Assembly (NCBI RefSeq): GCF_003182475.1
Contig: NZ_QGTS01000007.1
Span: forward strand, 124,001 to 188,000
DNA from: Mangrovibacter plantisponsor
GTDB lineage: Bacteria > Pseudomonadota > Gammaproteobacteria > Enterobacterales > Enterobacteriaceae
Direction of reading: 5' to 3'
DNA: 64,000 nucleotides
Part shown: positions 35,911 to 43,574 of the stretch, one piece after another
Numbering within the stretch: position 1 is the stretch's first letter
How the letters are laid out: the number at the start of each line of letters is the position of its first letter
Translations under genes and position numbers: made by a program
The notes under the pieces: generated by a model
Seen by the model: the letters and a program-made list of their open reading frames with translations, nothing else
What the model was told of the DNA's origin: nothing
Databases searched by the model: none

Positions 35911-36690
35911 ATGACCTGGCTGATTGCCTCCACTGTAATTTACAACCCCGAAGATGGCGTGCTGACACATATCAGTACGCCTGATGAACAGAGTATCACG
36001 CTCACCACAACGGCTAACTTATTACTGTCTCTGCTGATTCACCACCAGGGGATTGTGGTGGAGCGCGATACCCTGCTGTATGAAATTTGGGACCAGCGGG
36101 GGCTGCGTGGTTCCAGTAGTTCGTTGAACCAGTACATCAGTATCCTGCGGAAAACACTGAGCAGTTTTGGCCTGAACTTCCCCACTATCATCACAGTGCC
36201 CAGGGTGGGTTTTATGTTCAACAGCGAGCTGGCTGTCAGCCAGCAATCAGCGTTGTTTCCCACAGAGGACCACTCACATGAACCCTGGGTTCAAAAAATG
36301 CCGGTACAAAGCCCCCCGATGCCCATAAAACAGGCACTGTGGTTGCTGCCCTGCATTGTCGCCCTGGCCAGCATACTGTTTGTGGTGTTTACCCCGGCCC
36401 CCGCCGCCATTCCAACAGCACCGGTGTACCTGTTAACACGGATTAATCAGTGCCCGGTGTACACCTTCACTAAACTGCCCGATGCCTGGCAAAAACCGAT
36501 GCTGGCGCTGGCCAAAACCGTACAAAGCCTTGAGCACCTGTCCTGCCAGCAAGGCACAGTATTTTATCTGCATGCACAAGATGCGATTGTCTATGGGGAA
36601 ACCGGGCAACTGGCTATGATTGAATGTTCGCTGGCGCAGCAAAGTGCCGAGGCCTGCCTGACCCACTATTTCCGTGGGTGGTCATCATGA
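35911..36690 (+). CDS. Membrane-bound winged-helix regulator, ToxR/MarT type (copy 3, pilus-linked)
   Basis: Regulator of 259 aa. The winged helix covers about 4-106 (TTTANLLLSLLIHHQGIVVE, SSSSLNQYISILRKTL, TVPRVGFMFN). A membrane helix spans 141-161, and a periplasmic domain has C181, C212, C239 and C249. It is 35 nt after the pilus adhesin gene and overlaps its FidL-like partner by 4 nt (ATGA), so it is likely part of the pilus operon. It may feed back on the pilus promoter; that target is inferred from position only. Confidence 0.83.
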   Translation: MTWLIASTVIYNPEDGVLTHISTPDEQSITLTTTANLLLSLLIHHQGIVVERDTLLYEIWDQRGLRGSSSSLNQYISILRKTLSSFGLNFPTIITVPRVGFMFNSELAVSQQSALFPTEDHSHEPWVQKMPVQSPPMPIKQALWLLPCIVALASILFVVFTPAPAAIPTAPVYLLTRINQCPVYTFTKLPDAWQKPMLALAKTVQSLEHLSCQQGTVFYLHAQDAIVYGETGQLAMIECSLAQQSAEACLTHYFRGWSS

Positions 36691-37178
36691 AATTTATGAA
36701 ATTGCGGCCACGCTGGCTTTACCTGAGCGTATGCACTGTAACCGTTATGCTGTCCGCAACCCTCGCTGGCTGGCATATTCGCCCTGCGCCGCTGGATTTT
36801 AGTTGCCACGGAAACCTTGTTTACCATGATACGGTGGAGAGCGCCCCGGTACGTTTTGACGGCGAAATTGTCGCTAACTTCTTACCTGGTGGTGAAGGCA
36901 GCCTGAATGTCAGTGGCAGTTTTACATACCACAATCAGCAAGTACCCGTTTCCCGCCAGGCGTTAATTGCGTGGAAGGCGTTACACAATAACCTTTACGA
37001 TGTATGGGTAACCCGTGTGGTGTCTTTCAACCCTGACAGCTTCCCGGCGGGCCTGTTTGACCACACGGTTATTGGCCTGCAAGCGGGTGAGCACCAACAG
37101 TTACGCTTCAACCGCCTGCCCGGTGGCGCAACAACTATCAGTAATTTCTACTCCCCTGTTTTGGTTTGCACACAATAG
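36687..37178 (+). CDS. FidL-like membrane-anchored partner protein (copy 2)
   Basis: Protein of 163 aa: basic N-terminus, membrane anchor about residues 11-29, periplasmic domain with C40 and C161 as the conserved pair. It matches the copy at 16648-17127 in length, topology, cysteine positions and C-terminal SP-hydrophobic-C ending. The ATG overlaps the stop of the winged-helix gene. By analogy with FidL and ToxS it may shield or modulate the regulator's periplasmic domain. The last 31 nt overlap the convergent AraC gene. Confidence 0.72.
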   Translation: MKFMKLRPRWLYLSVCTVTVMLSATLAGWHIRPAPLDFSCHGNLVYHDTVESAPVRFDGEIVANFLPGGEGSLNVSGSFTYHNQQVPVSRQALIAWKALHNNLYDVWVTRVVSFNPDSFPAGLFDHTVIGLQAGEHQQLRFNRLPGGATTISNFYSPVLVCTQ

Positions 37179-38047
37179 ACCGAATTACTCCGCCCCATCG
37201 CCGCGGTCTGGCGAATGCGCTCACGAAAACTCGCCGGGGAGTCCTTCATCACATGGCGGAACTTAAGGCAGAAATAAGCGCTGTCTGTAAAACCGCTCTG
37301 TTGAGCAATATCAGCAATATTTTTATCGGTTGTGGTCAACAGCCAGACTGCATAATTTATCTTGCGCAGCAAAATGAAGGACTTAAACGACATACTAAAA
37401 TGCTGCTTAAATAAGCGTGAAAACCACGAAGCAGACCAGTTGCAGGCGGCGGCAACCTCTTCAGTGGTGACTTGATAATTCCGGCTGTGGTCTATCTGAT
37501 GCAGGCGTTCCAGTAACACATCCGTATGCGCCCGCTTTGGAGCATGGCGAACTGGCGGCAAGCGTTGAAAAATAGCCAGCAGAACGCTTTGCATCAGTGA
37601 CTGAAATAGTGGGTCATCGTTTCCCGCCAGGGCCATTCGCTCCGTGCACCAGCCAAATAACGAATCAATGCGCTCCGCATCCTGCTCATTCAGCACCAAA
37701 ACCCGCGCATCACGATACAACTGGCTACCAGCGGTGTGGGAAAGATCATCAAGCCAGACCGACTCAAACTGCAACAAGTAGCGTAAATGATTATCTCCGG
37801 CATCCAGTTGCATATCGTGAAGCAGTAAGGCAGGAACAAACACCAGGGTATTATTTTTTATCTGGAATTGTTCATTCCCCAACGTAAAGGTCCCGGAGGA
37901 ACGGCGGAACCACATAATTTCAAACATCAAATGGAAATGGGTAACCACATCCAGACCGGCAAAGTGCGGTATGTTGTCACAACGCAGTGTGAACAACTCA
38001 CCCGGGCGTACCGGGATGTTTTCGTAAACGGGACGATCATCACTCAT
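37148..38047 (-). CDS. AraC-family regulator of the GH30 locus
   Basis: Regulator of 299 aa: N-terminal cupin-like sugar-binding part (FHLMFEIMWFRRSSGTFTL) and C-terminal double helix-turn-helix (VAAACNWSASWFSRLFKQHF and IADIAQQSGFTDSAYFCLKF). It is divergent from the GPH transporter-glycosidase operon, with a 133-bp gap, and is the likely activator of that operon in response to the glycoside. Its 3' end overlaps the convergent FidL-like gene. Confidence 0.86.
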   Translation of the reverse strand: MSDDRPVYENIPVRPGELFTLRCDNIPHFAGLDVVTHFHLMFEIMWFRRSSGTFTLGNEQFQIKNNTLVFVPALLLHDMQLDAGDNHLRYLLQFESVWLDDLSHTAGSQLYRDARVLVLNEQDAERIDSLFGWCTERMALAGNDDPLFQSLMQSVLLAIFQRLPPVRHAPKRAHTDVLLERLHQIDHSRNYQVTTEEVAAACNWSASWFSRLFKQHFSMSFKSFILLRKINYAVWLLTTTDKNIADIAQQSGFTDSAYFCLKFRHVMKDSPASFRERIRQTAAMGRSNSVYCVQTKTGE

Positions 38048-38180
38048 GGGGTTCAGATTTATTATACAGACCGACTTTTTTTATACATATTAATTACAGT
38101 GCTGGCAATAACCTGAACAGGTACGGCAATCACATAACGCCGTAAAAAAATAATAATCCCTCTGTTCAAAGGAGACAGTT

Positions 38181-39518
38181 ATGTCTGCCACCCCACTTTC
38201 TGTAAAAGAGAAAATAAGTTACGGATTAGGCGACACAGGATGTAACCTTGTCTGGCAAACTGTGATGTTATTTATGGCTTATTTTTATACCGATGTGTTT
38301 GGTTTATCACCGGCACATATGGGCACCATGTTTTTAGCCGTAAGGGTAATTGATGCTGTAACGGATGTATTTATGGGCGCGATTGCTGACCGCACCCGAA
38401 CCAAAATGGGTCAATTCAGACCTTATTTATTATGGTGCGCCATTCCATTTGGCGTACTGTGCACACTAACATTTTATACTCCGGACCTGGGCTATACCGG
38501 AAAATTAGTATACGCCTACGTTTCTTACACTTTGTTGTCACTCGTCTATACAGCCATTAACGTGCCGTATTGCGCCATGATAAACAACCTCTCTGGCGAT
38601 TCCCGCGAGCGCGTGTCTCTTCAGTCCTGGCGCTTCGCTCTGAGCACTGCTGGCGGGCTGATAGTTTCACTGACAGCCTTGCCACTGGTTGCCTGGCTTG
38701 GCAAAGGGAATATCCAGAACGGGTATTTCTATACCATGATGGTAATGGGTGGGCTGAGTATTATTCTCTTTTTCATATGCTTTGGTTTGACTCAGGAAAA
38801 AATTCAGCCGCCTGCAACTGATGCCGCTCACAAAAACGCCGTTTTAAGTGACCTGAAAATACTGTACAGAAATAAAGACTGGCGAATCATGTTTATCTTA
38901 AATGTGGTTAACCTGGTAGCAGTATTATTTAAAGGTGGCACAACACTCTATTATGTTAATTATATTATTAAACGCCCTGAATTGGGCAGTGCATTACTGA
39001 CCACCACACTTGCTGCTGGTGTGGTTGGCGCCATGCTGTCGTCCACTTTATTCAAAAATATGGACAAAATAAAAGGATTTAAACTTGCCATGGCGGTAGA
39101 GGGATTACTGTTAATAATGCTGTACTTCATTCCTTCCAGCCAGATTGCTGCCATATTTATTATGGTTGTCGTCATTAATGTCATTCAACTCGCTGCAACC
39201 CCACTTCAGTGGAGCATGTTATCAGACGTTACTGATGCGGAAGAACAACGCAGTGGTCGCCGGTTAAGTGGCATTGTGTTTTCCACCAATCTGTTCGCTA
39301 TCAAGTTAGGTATAGCCATTGGTGGCGCTTGTGTTGGGTGGTTGTTGTCACTTAGCAATTACACGGGCAACAGCCCGGTGCAGCCTGGCAGCGCACTCAC
39401 CATGATTCACCTGCTCTTCACCGTCTTCCCCGGTTTACTGGTGCTCAGCTTAATCCTGATTATGCGGCGCTACTCCCTCAGCGACCAGCAACTGCTTACG
39501 CTTTCCAAAACACATTAA
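38181..39518 (+). CDS. GPH-family glycoside:cation symporter
   Basis: Twelve-helix transporter of 445 aa of the MelB/XynP/YicJ family. The N-terminus has KEKISYGLGDTGCNLVW and the first loop DVFMGAIADRTRTKMGQFRP, both family signatures. It takes up a disaccharide or glycoside with a cation. A GGAGAC ribosome site precedes the ATG. The glycosidase gene follows immediately, so the sugar is probably hydrolysed inside the cell. Confidence 0.9.
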   Translation: MSATPLSVKEKISYGLGDTGCNLVWQTVMLFMAYFYTDVFGLSPAHMGTMFLAVRVIDAVTDVFMGAIADRTRTKMGQFRPYLLWCAIPFGVLCTLTFYTPDLGYTGKLVYAYVSYTLLSLVYTAINVPYCAMINNLSGDSRERVSLQSWRFALSTAGGLIVSLTALPLVAWLGKGNIQNGYFYTMMVMGGLSIILFFICFGLTQEKIQPPATDAAHKNAVLSDLKILYRNKDWRIMFILNVVNLVAVLFKGGTTLYYVNYIIKRPELGSALLTTTLAAGVVGAMLSSTLFKNMDKIKGFKLAMAVEGLLLIMLYFIPSSQIAAIFIMVVVINVIQLAATPLQWSMLSDVTDAEEQRSGRRLSGIVFSTNLFAIKLGIAIGGACVGWLLSLSNYTGNSPVQPGSALTMIHLLFTVFPGLLVLSLILIMRRYSLSDQQLLTLSKTH

Positions 39519-39528
39519 GGACATGAAT

Positions 39529-40845
39529 ATGATAAATCTGTACTCATCCAGCGATAAATACGTCTGGCAAAACCTGCCTTACGCTGAAGACAGCACAGAG
39601 GCACCAGGACTGATACTTAGCGAAGCGCGTGAACGCAGCATTGACGGGTTTGGCGGTTGCTTTAACGAACTGGGAATGAAAGCACTGAATACGCTGGAAG
39701 AGCCACAACGTGCTGCATTACTCGATGACCTGTTTTCCCCAACAGGTGAGTGCCAGCTTACTCTGGGACGGGTTCCAGTAGGTGCCAGTGATTACGCACT
39801 TTCATGGTACAGCCTGAACGAGCATGAAGATGACTACGCAATGGAGCACTTTTCCATTGCGCGGGATAAACGCTACCTGCTGCCGTATGTGAAAGAGGCA
39901 CTGAAACGCCAGCCTGGCATGAAATTATTTGCCTCGCCATGGAGCCCGCCAACCTGGCTTAAAACCCATCAGGCTTATAATTTTGGACGCCTGCGCGGCG
40001 ACAGTAAAACTCAGGCCGCCTATGCGCTCTACTTTCAGAAATTTGTTGAAGCCTGGCGGTCAGAAGGTGCCACCATTCACCAGGTGCATATTCAAAATGA
40101 AGTGGCAGCAGATCAGAAATTCCCGTCCTGTGTCTGGGACGGTGAACAGTTGCGGGTATTTATTCGTGATTATCTGGGGCCACAATTTGCTGCAAACCAA
40201 ATTCCTTGCGAAATCTGGCTGGGGACTATCAACGCCCCGGCTTTTATGCAGGAGCCTGGAGAAGATTATGATGACTATGCCGGGTGGGTGCTGCGTGACC
40301 CAAAAGCGGCACAGTTTATTAAAGGCGTGGGTTACCAGTGGGCCGGGAAAAATGCATTGCAGCGCACTGTAATGAGTTACCCGTCATTACGTTACTACCA
40401 AACGGAAAATGAGTGTGGTGATGGCGAGAATACCTGGCAATACGCTCATTATGTTTTTGGGCTGTTTCGCCACTATTTAATTAACGGTGCCAATGGCTAT
40501 TTTTACTGGAATATGGTGCTGGAAAGCGGTGGAGAAAGCACCTGGGGCTGGCGCCAAAACTGCATGATATCCATAGACCCGGCCCAGAAAAAAGTGACTT
40601 ACAACCCGGAATACCACGTGATGCGCCATTTTTCTGGCCTGATAAAACCCGGCGCCCGCCATGTACCACTTAGCGGGGCGCTGAGTGGCAATGCTGTGGC
40701 ATTCGCCAACCCTGATGGCAGTATTGTCGTCAATATCAGTAACCCATACCCCCAGGAAACCCGCCTGTCACTGGCGGCCTGCGGCAGGCAGTTGACCACA
40801 TGGCTACCGGGTAACTCAATTACCAGTGTGGTTGTGGGCAACTAA
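39529..40845 (+). CDS. Cytosolic GH30-family glycosidase
   Basis: Glycoside hydrolase of 438 aa, GH30 (glucosylceramidase/beta-1,6-glucanase type). The substrate pocket begins IDGFGGCFNELG; acid/base Glu is E191 (HIQNEV) and the nucleophile is E293 or E295 (QTENECGDG). The C-terminal beta domain follows (NPDGSIVVNISNP). There is no signal peptide, so it acts in the cytoplasm on imported sugars, unlike most GH30 enzymes. Two ATGs occur; the second has better spacing to AAGGA. The natural substrate, for instance a beta-1,6-linked glucoside, is unproven. Confidence 0.86.
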   Translation: MINLYSSSDKYVWQNLPYAEDSTEAPGLILSEARERSIDGFGGCFNELGMKALNTLEEPQRAALLDDLFSPTGECQLTLGRVPVGASDYALSWYSLNEHEDDYAMEHFSIARDKRYLLPYVKEALKRQPGMKLFASPWSPPTWLKTHQAYNFGRLRGDSKTQAAYALYFQKFVEAWRSEGATIHQVHIQNEVAADQKFPSCVWDGEQLRVFIRDYLGPQFAANQIPCEIWLGTINAPAFMQEPGEDYDDYAGWVLRDPKAAQFIKGVGYQWAGKNALQRTVMSYPSLRYYQTENECGDGENTWQYAHYVFGLFRHYLINGANGYFYWNMVLESGGESTWGWRQNCMISIDPAQKKVTYNPEYHVMRHFSGLIKPGARHVPLSGALSGNAVAFANPDGSIVVNISNPYPQETRLSLAACGRQLTTWLPGNSITSVVVGN

Positions 40846-40938
40846 CCCGGTACAGATCAAACAATCTGCCTGAGGTGTCAGCCAGCTTTCATATTGCCGA
40901 TATATACTGGGAGCCCATTTTGATTACAGGAGGCAATC

Positions 40939-41730
40939 ATGGCACATGCGTTACCGGACATCGCGTTCTTTCACCAACTGGCAGATGCCGCTGCACAGCA
41001 GACTCTTCCGCGTTTTCGTTCAGCCCAGGAATTGCATGTTGGCAGCAAGCCCAGGGAGGGGTTCCGGTTTGACCCCGTCACCGATGCCGACCGGGAAGCA
41101 GAACGGGTAATCCGCCAGATTATTACGGAACATTACCCGGAACACAGCATTCTCGGTGAGGAATTTGGAGCAACAGGGAGTGGCCCGTTGCAATGGGTGC
41201 TGGATCCTGTGGACGGCACACGCCCTTTCCTGTGTGGTTTACCTGTTTGGGGAACACTGATTGGGTTGTATGAACATGGCCGGGCGCGCATGGGGATGAT
41301 GAGCCAGCCCTTCACCCAGGAACGGTTCTGGGCTGATGGTAATGCAGCCTGGTGGCGCAGCCCCTGTGGTGAACAGCGCCTAACTTCCCGTACCGGTATT
41401 TCACTTTCTCAGGCGATTCTACACACCACCTCACCTGAGCCCATTCCCCGCTTCCCGGCAATCCGTTTTACTGAACTGGCCGAACGTGTACTGATGACCC
41501 GTTACGGTGGTGAGTGCTACGCCATCGCCATGGTTGCCGCCGGCCATATTGATATTTGTGTCGAATATGGCCTTCAACCCTACGATATCGCCGCACTGGT
41601 TCCCCTGATTGAGCAGGCTGGCGGTGCCATTACCACTCTGGATGGCGGCAGGCCAGAACAAGGTGGCGATATCGTTGCCACCGGTTGCCCGGCACTGCAC
41701 CAGACGGTGCTGGACTGCCTGAACGGATAA
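40939..41730 (+). CDS. Inositol monophosphatase-family phosphatase, HisN-like
   Basis: Mg-dependent phosphatase of 263 aa. Metal-site motifs are ILGEEFG, DPVDGTRPF and PYDIAALVPLIEQAGG. The sequence around the pocket fits the histidinol-phosphatase (HisN) branch rather than SuhB. Enteric bacteria usually have HisB for that step, so another small phosphate ester may be its substrate. GGAGG lies at good distance before the ATG. It is a single gene with its own terminator. Confidence 0.83.
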   Translation: MAHALPDIAFFHQLADAAAQQTLPRFRSAQELHVGSKPREGFRFDPVTDADREAERVIRQIITEHYPEHSILGEEFGATGSGPLQWVLDPVDGTRPFLCGLPVWGTLIGLYEHGRARMGMMSQPFTQERFWADGNAAWWRSPCGEQRLTSRTGISLSQAILHTTSPEPIPRFPAIRFTELAERVLMTRYGGECYAIAMVAAGHIDICVEYGLQPYDIAALVPLIEQAGGAITTLDGGRPEQGGDIVATGCPALHQTVLDCLNG

Positions 41731-41738
41731 CACCTGCG

Positions 41739-41759
41739 TTGCCAGCCCCAGGCTGGCAA
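41739..41759 (+). terminator. Terminator after the HisN-like gene
   Basis: TTGCCAGCC-CCA-GGCTGGCAA, a 9-bp perfect stem followed by TTCTCTCC, 9 nt after the stop. Confidence 0.72.
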
Positions 41760-41913
41760 TTCTCTCCACTCGAATACCGCCCCGCCTAAAACATCAATTA
41801 TTTTGAATGATATCCGCAAATTGTTTTAATTTTAATCACGCCATGGTCACCTTACTATTATCACATCAAGGCGAAATGCCTTATACAGACCAACTAACTT
41901 AAGGAATACGGCC

Positions 41914-42123
41914 ATGAAATCTATCAAAACTTTCGTTGCAATTGCTGCTCTTTCTATGATGTCTTTCGGTACTTTCGCTCAGACCGTCAGTGCAACTGCT
42001 TCCACACTGGATGGCGCTGAAGCACAAATCGCAGCGCAGGCAAAACAAGCTGGTGCATCTTACAACATCACTGAAGCACACGTTGGCAACCAGGTACATA
42101 TGACTGCCGACCTGAGCAAATAA
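41914..42123 (+). CDS. Small periplasmic DUF1471 (YhcN/BhsA family) protein
   Basis: Protein of 69 aa with signal peptide (MKSIKTFVAIAALSMMSFGTFA) and a short mature part containing EAQIAAQAKQAGASYNITEA, the DUF1471 pattern. Family members are stress-induced periplasmic proteins that affect biofilm and envelope. GGAATACGG provides the ribosome site. The small secreted protein at 42202 follows 78 nt later and may be cotranscribed. Confidence 0.8.
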   Translation: MKSIKTFVAIAALSMMSFGTFAQTVSATASTLDGAEAQIAAQAKQAGASYNITEAHVGNQVHMTADLSK

Positions 42124-42201
42124 GCCGTGCGCCCTCGGCCATTACCGCCAGTCTTACCCTGCTGGCGGCAATGGCAGCTTAACGAACAGAAGGAATACAA
42201 A

Positions 42202-42390
42202 ATGAAAAAGACAAATCTTGTTACCGCTCTGCTGCTGGTTGCTACATTCTCTTCAGGTGCCATGGCTGCAGGCAACACGTTTTCTCGCCCGGAAGCCGGG
42301 TCAAATATCGACAACACGGTGCACCAGAACCATATTGAAGCCAGCCACGCGTTCGACAGCGAAAATCTGACTGCCGGTAATATGCTGTAA
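42202..42390 (+). CDS. Small secreted protein of unknown function
   Basis: Protein of 62 aa beginning MKKTNLVTALLLVATFSSGA, a clear signal peptide cut after AMA. The mature 38 residues are polar, without Cys (SRPEAGSNIDNTVHQNH). GAAGGA precedes the chosen ATG; the frame is open 25 codons farther upstream without support. No family is recognised. The tandem layout with the DUF1471 gene and a terminator after it suggest a two-gene operon. Confidence 0.65.
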   Translation: MKKTNLVTALLLVATFSSGAMAAGNTFSRPEAGSNIDNTVHQNHIEASHAFDSENLTAGNML

Positions 42391-42410
42391 TTCAGTAAAT
42401 GCCGGGGCTC

Positions 42411-42433
42411 CGGGCAGGGTTCCACCTGCCCCG
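42411..42433 (+). terminator. Hairpin after the small secreted protein gene
   Basis: CGGGCAGG and CCTGCCCCG pair around GTTCCA, 20 nt after the stop; no T-run follows. Confidence 0.55.
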
Positions 42434-42703
42434 CCCTCTACCAAAGCCCTTTCAGGCATAGTTAGGCATAGTTAGCGTTGGTTATTCGCACCGACTTCCT
42501 GCTCCGCTTTTCAACAAACTCGCTGTGCTGAACAGCACTTTCTCCTGAAACGGTACTGAACACCTGCCCGATTTTTTTCTCTGTGCACGGAATACTTTCT
42601 CTGCCCGCAAAATAAATCAGTGACATATCTTTCACTAACACCAACAGCGATTGTCACTTGCCAGGCATGCCGCTATCATTCCGGCATAATGCGGGGGGCA
42701 TGA

Positions 42704-43441
42704 ATGATGATAGATAAATATTCCAGTACACCGGTTTATTTACAGCTTGAGCAATATCTTAGCGAAGAGATAGCCAGTGGGAAGTTAAAACCTGGCGATG
42801 CACTCCCGTCGGAAAATACACTGTGCGCTGAATTCTCGATTTCCCGCATGACAGCACGTAAAGCAGTGGATTACCTGGTTCGCCAGGGAAAAGTTGAACG
42901 CCGCCGTGGGCAGGGTACTTTCGTCGCCCGGCAGGAAAAAAACCTGCGTATTTCACTGCCACTGGACAGGCACCTTTCTTCCAGCGAAGCCACTCTCGGA
43001 GCAGGAAAAGAAGTCACCAACCACCTGATCTGCCTCGGGCTACAAAAAACCCCACCTTCCATTGCCGCTCAGTTACATATTCCTGCGGGTACCAATATCT
43101 GGTTTATGAAACGCCTGCGTTTAGTGGGTGATGTGCCTTTTGTCTTTGAACAATCCTGGATGCTGGCCGACCCTTTTTCCGACCTGAGTGAAACCGATCT
43201 CAACCGTTCCAAATATGCTTATATTGCCCGTAAAGGTTTTACGGTTGAACGCTCCGAGAAAGAGATTCGGGCTGAACTGCCTTCACAAGAAGTGCGCGAT
43301 ATGCTGGGAATCAACCGGGAAGAGCCCGTTCTTCATGCCATATCTGTTGCCACATTGCGCGGGTTTGGCCCCTTCGAAATTTCCGATATTTATTACAACC
43401 AGCAGCACTACCGCTTTACCCTGACAGCAACCCGCGACTGA
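42704..43441 (+). CDS. GntR-family (HutC/UTRA) regulator of the alpha-glucoside operon
   Basis: Regulator of 245 aa: winged helix at about 1-75 (PVYLQLEQYLSEEI, FSISRMTARKAVDYL, RRGQGTFV) and a UTRA effector domain (about 90-240). UTRA domains bind small sugars or sugar phosphates. It stands directly before the PTS gene on the same strand with a 133-bp gap and is probably its repressor, released by a phosphorylated alpha-glucoside. Confidence 0.88.
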   Translation: MMIDKYSSTPVYLQLEQYLSEEIASGKLKPGDALPSENTLCAEFSISRMTARKAVDYLVRQGKVERRRGQGTFVARQEKNLRISLPLDRHLSSSEATLGAGKEVTNHLICLGLQKTPPSIAAQLHIPAGTNIWFMKRLRLVGDVPFVFEQSWMLADPFSDLSETDLNRSKYAYIARKGFTVERSEKEIRAELPSQEVRDMLGINREEPVLHAISVATLRGFGPFEISDIYYNQQHYRFTLTATRD

Positions 43442-43454
43442 CCAACTAACAAAA

Positions 43455-43565
43455 ACAGTTTGTGATCGTAAGCTTACTTTTTGTCCGCTGGGCTAGACAA
43501 CTATACATACAAAACACTTATACTTATTTCTGAGCAGTGCCCCGTACCATGCACATTAATTACAG
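43455..43565 (+). promoter_or_regulatory. Control region of the PTS-GH4 operon
   Basis: The gap between the GntR gene and the PTS gene contains GTCCGCTGGGCTAGACAACTATAC-like sequence near 43486-43508 with half-sites resembling GntR/HutC operators (TTGTCTAG on the minus strand). No perfect palindrome is present, so this is only a candidate operator. Confidence 0.3.
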
Positions 43566-43574
43566 GAAAAAACA

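Noticed and set aside
42455-42480. Tandem GGCATAGTTA duplication
   Set aside because: Only two copies, with no relation to a gene start or end; most likely chance or slippage.
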